Below, piece after piece: positions 37,028-46,749 of a stretch of DNA of 64,000 nt (within the stretch, counting starts at the first letter, position 1; each line of letters starts with the position of its first letter). The DNA lies in the NCBI RefSeq assembly GCF_000014745.1, contig NC_008347.1:2620001-2684000 (forward strand). The letters run 5' to 3'. The position numbers and the translations under genes were made by a program. Origin of the DNA: Maricaulis maris MCS10 (GTDB taxonomy: Bacteria > Pseudomonadota > Alphaproteobacteria > Caulobacterales > Maricaulaceae). A model generated the notes under the pieces. The model had not been told where the DNA came from, did not search any database, and saw only the letters and a program-made list of their open reading frames with translations.

Positions 37028-37438
37028 CTAGTTGGCAATCGGGACAAAACCGGCCGCAACCGCCGCGTCCCAATCCAGCCGGATCCAGCCCAGGGCTTTC
37101 TCGAGCTCGTGGAATTGTCCAACCTTTCGGCCCGAGGAATGGGCAACGGTTGCGACAATCATGGACACAGTCTCCTGATCCGCGGCCTTGCTGACAAAAG
37201 CCAGTTTCGTACCCGGAGCAAGCTCATCAACGAGGCCCTGCACATTGTCGATGATCTGAACCGGTTCGGCGGTGATGGTCGCATCACTGATATTGATCAA
37301 TACCCCACGCACAGACCGGCTGACGGCCACCTCCCGGAGTTCCTGCCGAGACGCGAGGATTTCCTCCGCATCCACCGGCCCGACATGAGTCAGGCAGGCC
37401 GCGAAATTGGCAGGATCATGCGTGACGGTGAAGGTCAT
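37028..37438 (-). CDS. Hypothetical protein, possibly STAS/SpoIIAA-like
   Basis: The 136-residue soluble protein alternates beta and helical segments (MTFTVTHDPANFAACLTHV; VRGVLINISDAT; KLAFVSKAA), resembling in outline the STAS/SpoIIAA-like fold. I cannot assign the family with certainty. It lies 9 bp downstream of fau on the same strand and is probably co-transcribed. No signal peptide or catalytic motif. Confidence 0.6.
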   Translation of the reverse strand: MTFTVTHDPANFAACLTHVGPVDAEEILASRQELREVAVSRSVRGVLINISDATITAEPVQIIDNVQGLVDELAPGTKLAFVSKAADQETVSMIVATVAHSSGRKVGQFHELEKALGWIRLDWDAAVAAGFVPIAN

Positions 37439-37447
37439 GGAAAAACC

Positions 37448-38047
37448 TCAAGCATCCAGCGTCCCGGACAGGCGGGCCGAAAACGACATGAATCCGCTCT
37501 GGGTAACCACCCCGTCCAAGGCCTGATCATGCCGCTCTGCGGGAATTGTCGCAAGCACCTGGCAGTCAAAGGCCAAACCCACCGCCCGGACTTGCCCGGC
37601 CGCGCGCAATGCCGCCAGCGTATAGTCGTAATACCCCTTGCCGAAGCCGAGCCGGTTGCCGGAGCGATCGCAGGCGAGAAGCGGCACCAGCACAAGCCCG
37701 GGACGAAACGCGGGCCGGTCGTCGCGAGGCTCCATCACGCCCATGGCCCGGCATTCCAGCGCATCACCGTCAGCCCAGCCGCGAAAAACCAATGGCAGGC
37801 CGTGGCCCTGCACAACCGGCAGACACAATGAATGCCCAAGGTCGTTCAGGCGCTTCATGAGAGGACGCGGATCCAGTTCGCTGTCCAACGGCCAATACCC
37901 GGCGACGGGTTCTCCGGCAGCCGGCAGCCAGGCTTCGGGAAATGCCCGGGCCAGCTCATCACCAGCCGCAGGCAGCCTTACGGCCGCCATGCGGCGAAGT
38001 TCGATCATCCGTGACCGCAGGGCCGGCTTGTCTGCGGGAGAAGTCAT
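37448..38047 (-). CDS. fau: 5-formyltetrahydrofolate cyclo-ligase
   Basis: Converts 5-formyl-THF to methenyl-THF using ATP. The 199-residue product carries the family signature VPLLACDRSGNRLGFGKGYYD and an N-terminal basic ALRSRMIELRR helix. It lies directly downstream of a 6S RNA and zapA, the arrangement widespread in proteobacteria, where the 6S and fau transcripts are often linked. Confidence 0.94.
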   Translation of the reverse strand: MTSPADKPALRSRMIELRRMAAVRLPAAGDELARAFPEAWLPAAGEPVAGYWPLDSELDPRPLMKRLNDLGHSLCLPVVQGHGLPLVFRGWADGDALECRAMGVMEPRDDRPAFRPGLVLVPLLACDRSGNRLGFGKGYYDYTLAALRAAGQVRAVGLAFDCQVLATIPAERHDQALDGVVTQSGFMSFSARLSGTLDA

Positions 38048-38067
38048 GTGGCGGCTCCACTTGCGCC

Positions 38068-38225
38068 GTCAGAGCGTGTTTATCCCCACAAACCCGACAG
38101 TGCAGGTGGGCACCACATGAACGGGACCAGGGTCCCAGACAGAGGCAGTTCCCTCGTGGAGGTGTACGGTCCGCAGGATAGACGCTCCAGTCGTACGCAG
38201 CAGATAACCGCCACCCCTTATGTGG
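38068..38225 (-). ncRNA. ssrS: 6S RNA (ssrS), approximate ends
   Basis: The 196-bp gap between zapA and fau on their coding strand matches the conserved position of 6S RNA, which mimics an open promoter and sequesters sigma-70 RNA polymerase. The minus-strand sequence folds into a long hairpin with a perfect apical stem GGGACC-CT-GGTCCC and flanking CCTCCACGAGGG and GGTGCCCACC elements. The distal arms (GGTTATC near the 5' end, GATAAAC near the 3' end) can pair to close it. Ends are estimates. Identification rests on context and fold by eye. Confidence 0.8.
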
Positions 38226-38243
38226 AGGTGAAACGCGCCAAGC

Positions 38244-38669
38244 TCAAGCACCAGCTTCCGCGAGCGAGGCATCAGGCGCAGATGTCCGGTCACCGCCCTG
38301 AGGGTCGGCATCATCTGCCTCAAGCGTCGCGGCGAAGTTTTCCATTCTGTCGGCCAGCCGGGCGAGATGCTCAGTCAGCTGCCCCCTCGCCTCGGCCTGC
38401 AAGCTTGCGGCGCCGTGGTTCTCGTGACGCAAACGCTGCACCTGGCCTTCCAGTTCCGCGATCTTGCGATCAGATTCCTTGAGATCATCCACCAGGATCA
38501 GCGAGGCCATCAGCAACAGTCTCAGATCGCCAATTTGCCCGACCTGGCCGGATATCTCGCTGACACGCTTGTCGAGACTGCCGGCGAGCTCCCGCAGATA
38601 GGCTTCCTGCCCTTCTTCACAGCCAATGGTGAAATCGCGACCATTGAGTTTGACCGTCACGCGAGACAT
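38244..38669 (-). CDS. zapA: Cell division protein ZapA
   Basis: Stabilises FtsZ bundles at the division ring. The 141-residue product has the N-terminal ZapA domain (VTVKLNGRDFTIGCEEGQE, then LRELAGSLDKRV) followed by a coiled coil and a long polar tail. Four bp separate it from the small coiled-coil gene upstream; the 6S RNA lies immediately downstream. Confidence 0.92.
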   Translation of the reverse strand: MSRVTVKLNGRDFTIGCEEGQEAYLRELAGSLDKRVSEISGQVGQIGDLRLLLMASLILVDDLKESDRKIAELEGQVQRLRHENHGAASLQAEARGQLTEHLARLADRMENFAATLEADDADPQGGDRTSAPDASLAEAGA

Positions 38670-38673
38670 GAGC

Positions 38674-38967
38674 TCACCCTTCCTCGGTCAGGAAGTCGCG
38701 CAAATCAGTGATCGCGGTATCCAGCGCGTCGGACGCCGCCTGCGCCGCATCCTGCAACACGGCCTCCCGGCCGCGCGCCTGGTCCAACGCGTCTGCCAGA
38801 TTGGCGCGATCGACATCCGCGTCCCTTGCCTCGATTGCGGCGGTCTCGGCCCGACGGACCCGTTCGCGCATGGACCGCGCCACACCCTCGACCCGGCTCA
38901 TCGCTGTATCGAGGCGGGCGACCACGGCCTCAAGGGCATCTTCGGGCATGTCGGCGCGCACGTTCAT
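38674..38967 (-). CDS. Small coiled-coil protein, DUF4164-like
   Basis: The 97-residue product is almost entirely helical with heptads (DALEAVVARLDTAMSRVEGV and ANLADALDQARGREAVLQDA). Small proteins of this type (DUF4164) sit next to zapA in many alphaproteobacteria and may take part in division; the family match is from context and composition. Overlaps nothing; 4 bp before zapA. Confidence 0.75.
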   Translation of the reverse strand: MNVRADMPEDALEAVVARLDTAMSRVEGVARSMRERVRRAETAAIEARDADVDRANLADALDQARGREAVLQDAAQAASDALDTAITDLRDFLTEEG

Positions 38968-39182
38968 ACGCCCAAAATCGGCTGCGTTGCGCCAAAGTTC
39001 AAGTTATTCGTCAACTTCATCCCCTGTGACATTGACTCCAGTGTGATTCATGGCAGTGAAAATGGGCAAAATCGAGATGGTCGCCGACGCCTCGTCTCCG
39101 GCGGGACCGATTGACGCCCGGAGCCGCTCGGTCCAAACATTGACCCAGCTCCGACCTCCAACGCACGCAGGCGCGAAACGGC

Positions 39183-39767
39183 ATGTTTTCCTTACCCGAT
39201 TGGGCATTCTATCCGCTCGCTGCCGCGGTCACTGCCGGCATGGTTGCCGGCGCGATGAGTTTCGGCGACGTCAATCACCGGACAGCGGAAGAAATCCGTG
39301 CAGAGGGTACTGTGATCAGCGGTGCTGCATTGTCCGGACTCACCACGGGGAACGGCCTGACAGCTAGTTTTCTGGGAGCCCCCGATACTGATTTCGCCCA
39401 AATTAGTGCGGCAAGGGGCCCGCTGGACGGCCTACAGTCGGCCGGTGCGTTTTTTGCGCTTTCCGAGCCAGAATTACGGGCTTTTGAAGGCCATCGCTTG
39501 CGTATTACATACCAACTTCGATCAAGCTCTCACCAAGGTGCTCGAAGAGCGCTTCTGAACTTCTTCACGCCGGATCGCGGCCAAGCCTCGTGGGTGGAGG
39601 TCGAATTGTCCAGCCACCTCACCGCCGTAGAGTTGGAGATTTACTCTGGCGTTTGCACGTGGCCACAGGCCTACCTAGCTGTATGGCCGGGCTGGGACAC
39701 CGATGCCAATGCGATCGACCTTGTCTCTGTCCAGATCACGGCGCTGGAGGAGATGGCTTGTGAATAG
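39183..39767 (+). CDS. Hypothetical membrane-anchored or exported protein
   Basis: The 194-residue protein has an N-terminal hydrophobic stretch (residues about 8-27) that could be an uncleaved anchor or signal. A mainly beta domain follows, with no motif I recognise; segments such as LRITYQLRSSSHQGARRALLN and VELEIYSG look like a carbohydrate-binding or jelly-roll type fold, but this is impression only. The last 32 bp overlap the convergent glycosyltransferase gene. Confidence 0.6.
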   Translation: MFSLPDWAFYPLAAAVTAGMVAGAMSFGDVNHRTAEEIRAEGTVISGAALSGLTTGNGLTASFLGAPDTDFAQISAARGPLDGLQSAGAFFALSEPELRAFEGHRLRITYQLRSSSHQGARRALLNFFTPDRGQASWVEVELSSHLTAVELEIYSGVCTWPQAYLAVWPGWDTDANAIDLVSVQITALEEMACE

Positions 39768-40767
39768 TCTCGTCTGGGTAGGGGCGCACATCCGGCATCC
39801 GAGCAAGAAGGCCATATGAGCTCCACGACATCATCCGCGCGATTGCTCCGGTGGTCACTTTACGTGTGTTTTGAATATTTTTGCGGGCCGCGAGCGTATT
39901 CGGCAAGCGACGCATGGCGTCAAATATGGCATGCCAGAACAATCGGAACTGACGGTTTTTGATCGCCCCGAGGGACAGCACCGCTGTCGCGGTCACATGG
40001 AAAGGGAGCGTTACCGGCAAGAGCCATCCCGGCATGTTTTTCAGGTAGATGGTCAATCGATTGCGGACGCCATAGTAGGTTGCAAATTCCGACCGGCGAC
40101 CCGATGAAGCATACCCTACATGGTCGACCGCGGCTCGACGGAGTTGGATCGCGCGTTCACCAAGCAGACGCGCACGAAAAGCTAGATCAACATCCTCGCT
40201 ATAACAGAATAGGCTTTCATCAAACCCATCGAGCGTTTCGAAGAGCGACCTTCTGATCATTGCAGCCGCGCCACAAGGGCCAAAAACTTCGCCCTCATTA
40301 GGTAAAAGCGCGATCGGTCGCAGAAAACCGGATCGGTAGGCCAAACCCGTGGCATGGAAAACATCCCCCACCCCATCGAGCAGATCTGAACTGTCGGAAC
40401 TATACTGGGTCGATCCGAACAAGCTCACAGCCGGATATCGTTGTATCGCGACTTCTAGCTCAGCCACCCATTCCGGGCGGGCAAACGCATCTGGGTTAAG
40501 GAAGGCGAACCAGCCAGATGACGCCAATTTTGCAAGCAGGTTATTACCCGCCGCGAAGCCGAGATTTTCGTCTCGCATGACCAATTTCACACCGTCGGGA
40601 AGATCACTTGACAAAATGCGCTCGCCAACCGGAGAACCATTCTCAAGGACAAGGATTTCGCGAGGTTTGCGGCTTTGCGCCTCGAGCGCTCGCATGCAGT
40701 TTTCTATCGTCGCGCGGCTTTTGTACGCGACAACTAGAATGGAAATATCGGCAGTTTCGGTCAACAA
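39736..40767 (-). CDS. GT2-family glycosyltransferase
   Basis: The 343-residue protein has a GT-A fold (WbbL/rhamnosyltransferase-like). ISILVVAYKSRATIENCMRAL begins the nucleotide-sugar domain, DENLGFAAGNNLL and WFAFLNPDAFARPEW carry the DxD-type metal site, and GFDESLFCYSEDVDLAFRARL is the acceptor-loop signature. The C terminus is less conserved, with a possible membrane-associated segment near 240-265. With the nearby rfb genes it may transfer rhamnose, which is inference. Confidence 0.88.
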   Translation of the reverse strand: MLTETADISILVVAYKSRATIENCMRALEAQSRKPREILVLENGSPVGERILSSDLPDGVKLVMRDENLGFAAGNNLLAKLASSGWFAFLNPDAFARPEWVAELEVAIQRYPAVSLFGSTQYSSDSSDLLDGVGDVFHATGLAYRSGFLRPIALLPNEGEVFGPCGAAAMIRRSLFETLDGFDESLFCYSEDVDLAFRARLLGERAIQLRRAAVDHVGYASSGRRSEFATYYGVRNRLTIYLKNMPGWLLPVTLPFHVTATAVLSLGAIKNRQFRLFWHAIFDAMRRLPNTLAARKNIQNTRKVTTGAIARMMSWSSYGLLARMPDVRPYPDETIHKPSPPAP

Positions 40768-40923
40768 AGCACCCGGTCAACTTGCTGCACCGCAGCGACT
40801 TTCAATTCGCCTCAGAGCGGGTAGCATGGTTTTTCACGGCAGCGAACTTATCTCGCGGAACCTCAACAGATACTGAAATTGGGCGGTTCGCCAATACATG
40901 TTGACAGGCTGGAGGCGAAACGC

Positions 40924-42651
40924 GTGATCGTAATCCTGATTGATGCTATCCTGATTGTGGGACTAGGAACCGTACTTTTCTCGGGGCTCATGTCGACGGC
41001 CCGCGCCTTTGCCCTGTTCACAGCGGCGGTCATCATCACCGGCCGCATCCCATTCAATGACGCGCTTGACCGCCTAACCACACCTGCGATCCTGGCCGTA
41101 ACCAGCTTGGTCATCATCGCCTCCGCCCTGGCTCGTTTACCCGGCTTGAGTCGCGCGGTGTTTGGACGAGCTGGACGCGGCCCGAGACTCACTCTTGCCC
41201 GCTTCCTTGGCTCGGCCGCGCTGGCCTCGTCAGTCATTCCCAACACCGCGGTCGTTGCAGCACTGTTGGGGCCGGCAGCGAGACGACCAGATGTTTCTCC
41301 GCACCTGTTGCTGCTGCCGCTTTCTTATATGGCGTTGGCTGGCGGCATGTTGACACCCTTCGGAACGTCGGCCAGCCTGATGGTGACTGGTGAAGCCGCC
41401 CGTCTCGGCGTCGACTTATCAGTATTCGACTTCGCCCTTCCCGGAGCGACTGTCGCGCTTGTGGTCTTTGCCGCTCTGGTGCTCGCAGCCCCGATCGTGC
41501 TCAAGGAGCGCAAAGCTCCGGAGGCCGACACCAGTGGGATTTTCCACATCGAGGCCCGGATCGAGGAAGGCTCTGCCCTGATCAACCAAAGCGTCGCCGC
41601 CGCCAGCCTGCGCAAGTTGCACAGTTTCTACCTGGCGGAAATCATTCGGGACAAGCGCGTGATCCGGCCGGTCCACCCGGCCTTTGTGTTGAACCCGGGC
41701 GACCGCCTCATTCTGGTCGGCGACGTCTCCCATTTCGATGAGTTGCACGGGATCAACGGCCTGACGCTTGATGCCGCTCCGAAGCGGCAGAATACGGAAG
41801 AATTCTTCCACGCCGTGATCAGCGGTCAGAGCCTGCTCGACGGCAAGACACTCAGGGAGGCCGATTTCCGGGCCCGCTTCAACGCATCGGTGATGGCTGT
41901 GAGACGTGGTGAAGAACGCCTTTCCGGCAAGCTTGGTGACATCCGACTACGAACTGGCGACGTTCTGATCCTGTCGGCTGGCCCTGACTTCGGTAGTCGT
42001 GACAATGTCCGACCGAATCTGCACATCCTTGATATCGAGTCCCCTGGTCAGACCCCGATGCCGACACGGACGGCATGGGCGCTCGGCTTGAGTTTCGTGA
42101 CCTTTCTCGGCGTTGCCCTGACCCAGGTCATTCCCTTCCACCACGCAGCCCTTGCACTGGCGGCACTGGTGGTTGGATTGAACTGGACCTCTGCACGAGA
42201 AGTGCGACGAAATTTCCCCTTCGATCTCGTCATCATCCTGTGGGGAGCCGTCCTGCTTAGCCTGCTTATTACCCAATCAGGCGCGGCCGCCGCGGCGGCC
42301 GCCTTCATCGCGGCGCTGACCGGCAACCTTCCGCCCTATGCGGCGTTGGCGATGATCTTTTTTTTCGCGTGGGCGATGACCGAATTATTCTCGAATGCCA
42401 GCGCTGCACTGACAGCTCTTCCTGTCGCGCTCGCCACCGCAAGCCAACTCGGCTTGCCACCCGAAGCCTTCGCCTTGGCCACAGCCTTTGGCGCCAGTGC
42501 CAGCTTTTTCATGCCCTTCGGCTATCAGACCCATTTGATGGTGATGACGCCAGGGCGCTATCGTCTCAGCGACTTCCTTGGCTTGGGTGGCATCGTGTTT
42601 GTCGCTTATGCAACCGGAACCCTGACTGTACTCACCTTCCTCTATCTGTGA
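40924..42651 (+). CDS. SLC13/DASS-type permease with RCK_C domains, probable sulfate uptake
   Basis: The 575-residue membrane protein has the SLC13 pattern: hydrophobic helices in both halves, with the paired signature loops TPFGTSASLMVTGEA (about 155) and MPFGYQTHLMVMTPG (near 540). A soluble insert of two TrkA-C/RCK_C-like domains lies between (about 205-375; VLNPGDRLILVGDV and LRTGDVLILSAG). The GTG at 40924 has GGAGG at 9 bp; a TTG 45 bp earlier is less likely. Next to cysQ, cysNC and cysD, sulfate is the likely substrate. Confidence 0.85.
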   Translation: MIVILIDAILIVGLGTVLFSGLMSTARAFALFTAAVIITGRIPFNDALDRLTTPAILAVTSLVIIASALARLPGLSRAVFGRAGRGPRLTLARFLGSAALASSVIPNTAVVAALLGPAARRPDVSPHLLLLPLSYMALAGGMLTPFGTSASLMVTGEAARLGVDLSVFDFALPGATVALVVFAALVLAAPIVLKERKAPEADTSGIFHIEARIEEGSALINQSVAAASLRKLHSFYLAEIIRDKRVIRPVHPAFVLNPGDRLILVGDVSHFDELHGINGLTLDAAPKRQNTEEFFHAVISGQSLLDGKTLREADFRARFNASVMAVRRGEERLSGKLGDIRLRTGDVLILSAGPDFGSRDNVRPNLHILDIESPGQTPMPTRTAWALGLSFVTFLGVALTQVIPFHHAALALAALVVGLNWTSAREVRRNFPFDLVIILWGAVLLSLLITQSGAAAAAAAFIAALTGNLPPYAALAMIFFFAWAMTELFSNASAALTALPVALATASQLGLPPEAFALATAFGASASFFMPFGYQTHLMVMTPGRYRLSDFLGLGGIVFVAYATGTLTVLTFLYL

Positions 42652-42665
42652 CCTGGACCCGACCT

Positions 42666-43463
42666 ATGCCCAATCTGGACAACAAAAACGCCATCGCATT
42701 CGAGTTCGCCCGCATCTGCTCGCTGGCCTCCGTAAAAATCATGGAGATCTATGAGAGCGACTTCGAGTTCCGGGGGAAGGACGACAAATCGCCCGTAACG
42801 GACGCGGACGAGCTGGCTGAAGAAATCATCCTCGCAGAGCTGCAAAAGTCGCTGCCAGGCGTGCCGGTATTGGCCGAGGAAAGCTTCGCCGCGGGTTTGC
42901 GCCCCAAGACTGATGGCGCCTTCATCCTCGTCGACCCGGTTGATGGAACAAAGGAGTTCATCAACAAGAATGGCGAGTTCACCGTCAACATTGCTTTGAT
43001 CGAGAACCGCGCGCCCACCGCCGGGTGTGTCTACGCACCCGCTCGCGAGCAGATATTCGTCGGCGGAACAACCGCATGGGCTGGCCCTCTGAAAGCCGGC
43101 CAGTCGGTCGACGCCGACGCGCTGCAGGCCATCACAACGCGTGACCGGCCTGCCGGTGGTATGACGGCCGTTATGAGCCGCTCGCATGCCGACGACAAGA
43201 CACTCGCATTTGCCGACGCACAGGGCGTGACAGAGAAGGTTTCCGCCGGGTCATCGTTGAAATTCTGCCTTGTGGCGGAAGGCACGGCAGATGTTTACCC
43301 GCGCTTCGGCCCTACCAAGGAGTGGGATACGGGCGCCGGTCATGCGGTGCTCAATGCTGCCGGTGGCGCTGTTCTGACACCCGAAGGGACACCCTTCACA
43401 TATGCCAAGGAAGAGGTTGAATACCTCAACGGGGCATTTGTGGCCTGGGGTCGACGCGGCTGA
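42666..43463 (+). CDS. cysQ: 3'(2'),5'-bisphosphate nucleotidase CysQ
   Basis: Hydrolyses 3'-phosphoadenosine-5'-phosphate produced by sulfate assimilation. The 265-residue inositol-monophosphatase-fold protein carries the metal ligands in PVLAEES and LVDPVDGTKEFI, and the downstream WDTGAGHAVLNAAGG. The ATG at 42666 lies 14 bp after the permease stop; the longer frame inside the permease gene is rejected. Co-transcribed with the permease. Confidence 0.93.
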   Translation: MPNLDNKNAIAFEFARICSLASVKIMEIYESDFEFRGKDDKSPVTDADELAEEIILAELQKSLPGVPVLAEESFAAGLRPKTDGAFILVDPVDGTKEFINKNGEFTVNIALIENRAPTAGCVYAPAREQIFVGGTTAWAGPLKAGQSVDADALQAITTRDRPAGGMTAVMSRSHADDKTLAFADAQGVTEKVSAGSSLKFCLVAEGTADVYPRFGPTKEWDTGAGHAVLNAAGGAVLTPEGTPFTYAKEEVEYLNGAFVAWGRRG

Positions 43464-43476
43464 GCAAGACGTCTGG

Positions 43477-43503
43477 ACCGGGCGGGCGCAATGCCCACCC
43501 GGT
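43477..43503. terminator. Candidate bidirectional terminator hairpin between cysQ and cysNC
   Basis: ACCGGGCGGGC and GCCCACCCGGT form an 11-bp, one-mismatch stem with a 5-base loop in the 49-bp convergent gap. No T run on either strand, so rho-independent activity is uncertain. Confidence 0.45.
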
Positions 43504-43512
43504 TCCGATACT

Positions 43513-45408
43513 CTAACCGAGGCGACCCATTCGCTTGATTTCGGCTATGACCTGGTCGGCCGCTTCTTCGGCGCTGAGATCAGCGGTCTGAATATGCAGC
43601 TCCGGTGCCTCAGGAACCTCATAAGGGCTGTCAAATCCGGTAAAATTCTTGATCTCACCCGCTTGGGCTTTCTTGTAGAGCCCCTTCGGATCCCGCTCTA
43701 TGCAAACTTCGAGCGGTGCATCGATGAAGACTTCGATGAACTCGCCATCATCAACCAGCTCGCGAACCATCTGCCGCTCCGAACGGAAAGGCGAGATGAA
43801 GGAGCAAGTCACGATCAATCCTGAGTCCACAAACAGCTTACCGACCTCGCCGATGCGGCGGACATTTTCCACTCGATCCTCGTCGGTGAACCCGAGGTCT
43901 CGGTTGAGACCGTGGCGGATATTGTCGCCATCCAGCGAATAGGTGTGGTGGCCCGCCTGGGACAGCTTGCGCTCGACCAGGTTGGCAACGGTGGACTTGC
44001 CAGCGCCAGACAGACCTGTGAACCAAAGGATCGCCGGCTTCTGCCCCTTGATCTGGGCTCGGGCCTCCTTCGTCACATCCATCGCGTGGTGATGGATGTT
44101 CGAAGCCCGGCGCAGACCGAACTCGATCATGCCGGCCCCGACCGTCTGGTTGGTGAAACGGTCGACCAGGATGAAGGCACCCATGTCACGAATTTTGTGA
44201 TAGGGATCAAACGCAATCGGGCGTGCCGTCGACAGGTTACAGAAACCGATCCCGTTCATTTCAAGCTTGCGGCTCGGCTTCTTCTCATAGGTGTTCACAT
44301 CGACCCGGTGCTTCAGCGCCGACACGGTGGCCGGTGTCGTCGCAGTACCGATCTTGAGCAGATAAGAGCGCCCCGGAAGCAAATCATCCTCCGACATCCA
44401 CAGCAATTCGGCTGCGAACTGGTCGGTCACTTCCGGCCGACCTTCCGCCGACGCGATGACATCGCCGCGAGAGATATCGATTTCATGATTGAGCACGAGT
44501 GTCACCGCATCGCCGGCAACAGCCTCGTCGAGATCACCGTCAGCTGTAACGATTCGCTCGACATTGGCAGCCTGGCCTGACTGCGCAACCACAATCGCGT
44601 CACCCGGCTGGATGGTTCCGGCGACAATGGTGCCGGAGTAGCCGCGGAAGTTGAGATTGGGCCGATTGACCCACTGGACCGGCATGCGGAATGGCTCGTT
44701 CTGGATATCGCTGTCGATATCCAGGCCTTCCAGGTGCTCGATCAGCGTCGGCCCGGTGTACCAGGACATGTCGTCACTGCGCTTGGTGACGTTGTCGCCA
44801 TAGCGCGCCGACATCGGGATCGGCGTGATCGATTCAAAACCCAACTCGTCGGCGCTCTTGAGATATTCGGCCACAATTTCATGGAAACGGCCGCGCGAGT
44901 GCTCGACCAGGTCCATCTTATTGACCGCCAATACGATGTGACGGATGCCCATCATGCGCGCGATATAGGTATGGCGCAGCGTCTGGATGAGCACACCCTT
45001 GCGGGCATCAATCATCATGACGGCTACGTCGGCGGTCGAGGCCCCAGTCGCCATGTTGCGCGTGTACTGCTCGTGCCCAGGCGTATCGGCAACAACGAAT
45101 TTGCGCTTCTCGGTCGAGAAAAAACGATAGGCGACATCAATGGTGATGCCCTGTTCGCGCTCGGCCTCAAGACCGTCGAGAAGCAGGGCGAAATCGATCT
45201 CGTCGCCGGCGGTGCCGTGCTTGCGACTGTCACGCTCAAGCACATTGATCTGATCTTCGAACAACAGCTTGCTGTCATAGAGAAGGCGGCCGATCAGCGT
45301 CGACTTGCCATCATCAACAGAGCCACAAGTCAGGAAGCGAAGGACGCCCTGACCACCGGACTGGGTGAGACGTTCCATCACGTCCGCGCGGGTGCGTTCG
45401 ATATTCAT
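43513..45408 (-). CDS. cysNC: Bifunctional sulfate adenylyltransferase GTPase subunit / APS kinase
   Basis: A 631-residue fusion: the CysN GTPase subunit of ATP sulfurylase in the first ~430 residues (G1 [18 protein letters not shown]3 [13 protein letters not shown]4 NKMD) and an APS kinase in the last ~195 (P-loop [46 protein letters not shown]). It turns APS into PAPS. It overlaps the cysD stop by 1 bp and is co-transcribed with it. Confidence 0.97.
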   Translation of the reverse strand: MNIERTRADVMERLTQSGGQGVLRFLTCGSVDDGKSTLIGRLLYDSKLLFEDQINVLERDSRKHGTAGDEIDFALLLDGLEAEREQGITIDVAYRFFSTEKRKFVVADTPGHEQYTRNMATGASTADVAVMMIDARKGVLIQTLRHTYIARMMGIRHIVLAVNKMDLVEHSRGRFHEIVAEYLKSADELGFESITPIPMSARYGDNVTKRSDDMSWYTGPTLIEHLEGLDIDSDIQNEPFRMPVQWVNRPNLNFRGYSGTIVAGTIQPGDAIVVAQSGQAANVERIVTADGDLDEAVAGDAVTLVLNHEIDISRGDVIASAEGRPEVTDQFAAELLWMSEDDLLPGRSYLLKIGTATTPATVSALKHRVDVNTYEKKPSRKLEMNGIGFCNLSTARPIAFDPYHKIRDMGAFILVDRFTNQTVGAGMIEFGLRRASNIHHHAMDVTKEARAQIKGQKPAILWFTGLSGAGKSTVANLVERKLSQAGHHTYSLDGDNIRHGLNRDLGFTDEDRVENVRRIGEVGKLFVDSGLIVTCSFISPFRSERQMVRELVDDGEFIEVFIDAPLEVCIERDPKGLYKKAQAGEIKNFTGFDSPYEVPEAPELHIQTADLSAEEAADQVIAEIKRMGRLG

Positions 45409-46376
45409 CAGAAATAGCCCTCGCGCTTCTTCTTCTCCATCGATCCGGATTCATCGTGATCGATCAGGCGCCCAGACCGCTCGGATGTTCGCGCGGTCAG
45501 CATTTCAAGAACGATCTCCTCGAGCGTCTGCGCGCTCGACTCGATGGCGCCAGTCAGCGGGTAGCAGCCCAGCGTCCTGAAACGAACGAGTTTGAGATCG
45601 GGTTTTTCGCCATCTTTCATGGGCAGACGCTCATCGTCGACCATGATCAATTGACCGTCGCGCTCCACCACCGGGCGGTGGGCTGCGTAATAGAGGGGCA
45701 CAATCGGAATGTCCTCCTCCAGGATGTATTGCCAGATATCAAGCTCCGTCCAATTGGACAACGGGAAGACGCGGATCGACTCGCCCTGCTTGATCTTGGT
45801 GTTGTAGTTGCTCCACAGCTCGGGCCGCTGGTTCTTCGGGTCCCAGCCGTGATTTGTGTCGCGGAAGGAGAAGATGCGCTCTTTGGCCCGGGACTTTTCC
45901 TCATCCCGTCGTGCGCCGCCAAAAGCCGCGTCATACTTGTGCCGCGTCATGGCGCTCCGCAGCGCTTCGGTCTTCATGACCTGGGTATGCAGCTGCGAGC
46001 CATGATCGAATGGATTGATGCCCCGGGCGCGCCCATCTTCGTTGATTTCGACCCGGATTTCGAGGCCCAATTCCTCGGCAATCGCATCGCGGAAGGTGAT
46101 CATTTCCTTGAACTTGAACGTCGAGTCGACGTGCTGCAACGGAAATGGCGGCCGCGACGGGTAGAAGGCTTTCAGCGCCAGATGCAGCATCACGGCCGAG
46201 TCTTTGCCGATCGAGTAAAGCATCACCGGATTGTCAAACTCGGCCGCCACCTCCCGCATGATATGCATGCTCTCGGCTTCCAGCGCCTTCAGGTGGGCTG
46301 ACAACGGGCGCGCTCGCATCTTAGCAGACTTGAAGCGCTCAGCATACTTCGCGACTGTTTCGTTGATCGATGTCAT
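45408..46376 (-). CDS. cysD: Sulfate adenylyltransferase small subunit CysD
   Basis: Catalytic PP-loop ATPase of ATP sulfurylase, forming APS from sulfate. From the ATG at 46376 it is 322 residues. The PP-loop [18 protein letters not shown], the [15 protein letters not shown] segment and [15 protein letters not shown] are typical. GGAAAG lies just before this ATG; the frame extends 45 bp further without a better site. Operon with cysNC. Confidence 0.96.
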   Translation of the reverse strand: MTSINETVAKYAERFKSAKMRARPLSAHLKALEAESMHIMREVAAEFDNPVMLYSIGKDSAVMLHLALKAFYPSRPPFPLQHVDSTFKFKEMITFRDAIAEELGLEIRVEINEDGRARGINPFDHGSQLHTQVMKTEALRSAMTRHKYDAAFGGARRDEEKSRAKERIFSFRDTNHGWDPKNQRPELWSNYNTKIKQGESIRVFPLSNWTELDIWQYILEEDIPIVPLYYAAHRPVVERDGQLIMVDDERLPMKDGEKPDLKLVRFRTLGCYPLTGAIESSAQTLEEIVLEMLTARTSERSGRLIDHDESGSMEKKKREGYF

Positions 46377-46749
46377 GGCTTTCCAATCGGTAGGCAGGCT
46401 AGGCCAAATCCTAGTATTCACTGGCCCAAGCAGAACCGCGTTCTGGGCCGAACTCTGAACAGTACCATTGGAACGTTTTCATCCCGATAGGTCTTCAACC
46501 GGTCAACAAGACGAACGTCAGCCTCAGCGCGTCCGCTTCGGCCACAATTGTCAACCCGGTGCGTAGGAAACAGGAGAATCCCACTAGGATACTGTCGTCA
46601 AGGCATTCTCATTCTTCGTCCTATGGGAGATCAGTTTAGGCGCCCTGATAAGATATGCGTCGGATAGGCGCAACACCTCTTTGGCGGCGAATGCTTGACG
46701 CACGAGGCTCGCCAGCCACTCGTGGCCGCAACCTAAACAATAAAGAGAC
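46377..46749. other. 373-bp intergenic region
   Basis: No convincing gene on either strand; open frames here have no start/ribosome site combination and no recognisable product. It should contain the cysD promoter near 46380-46450. No terminator with a clear T run was found for either neighbour. Confidence 0.5.
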
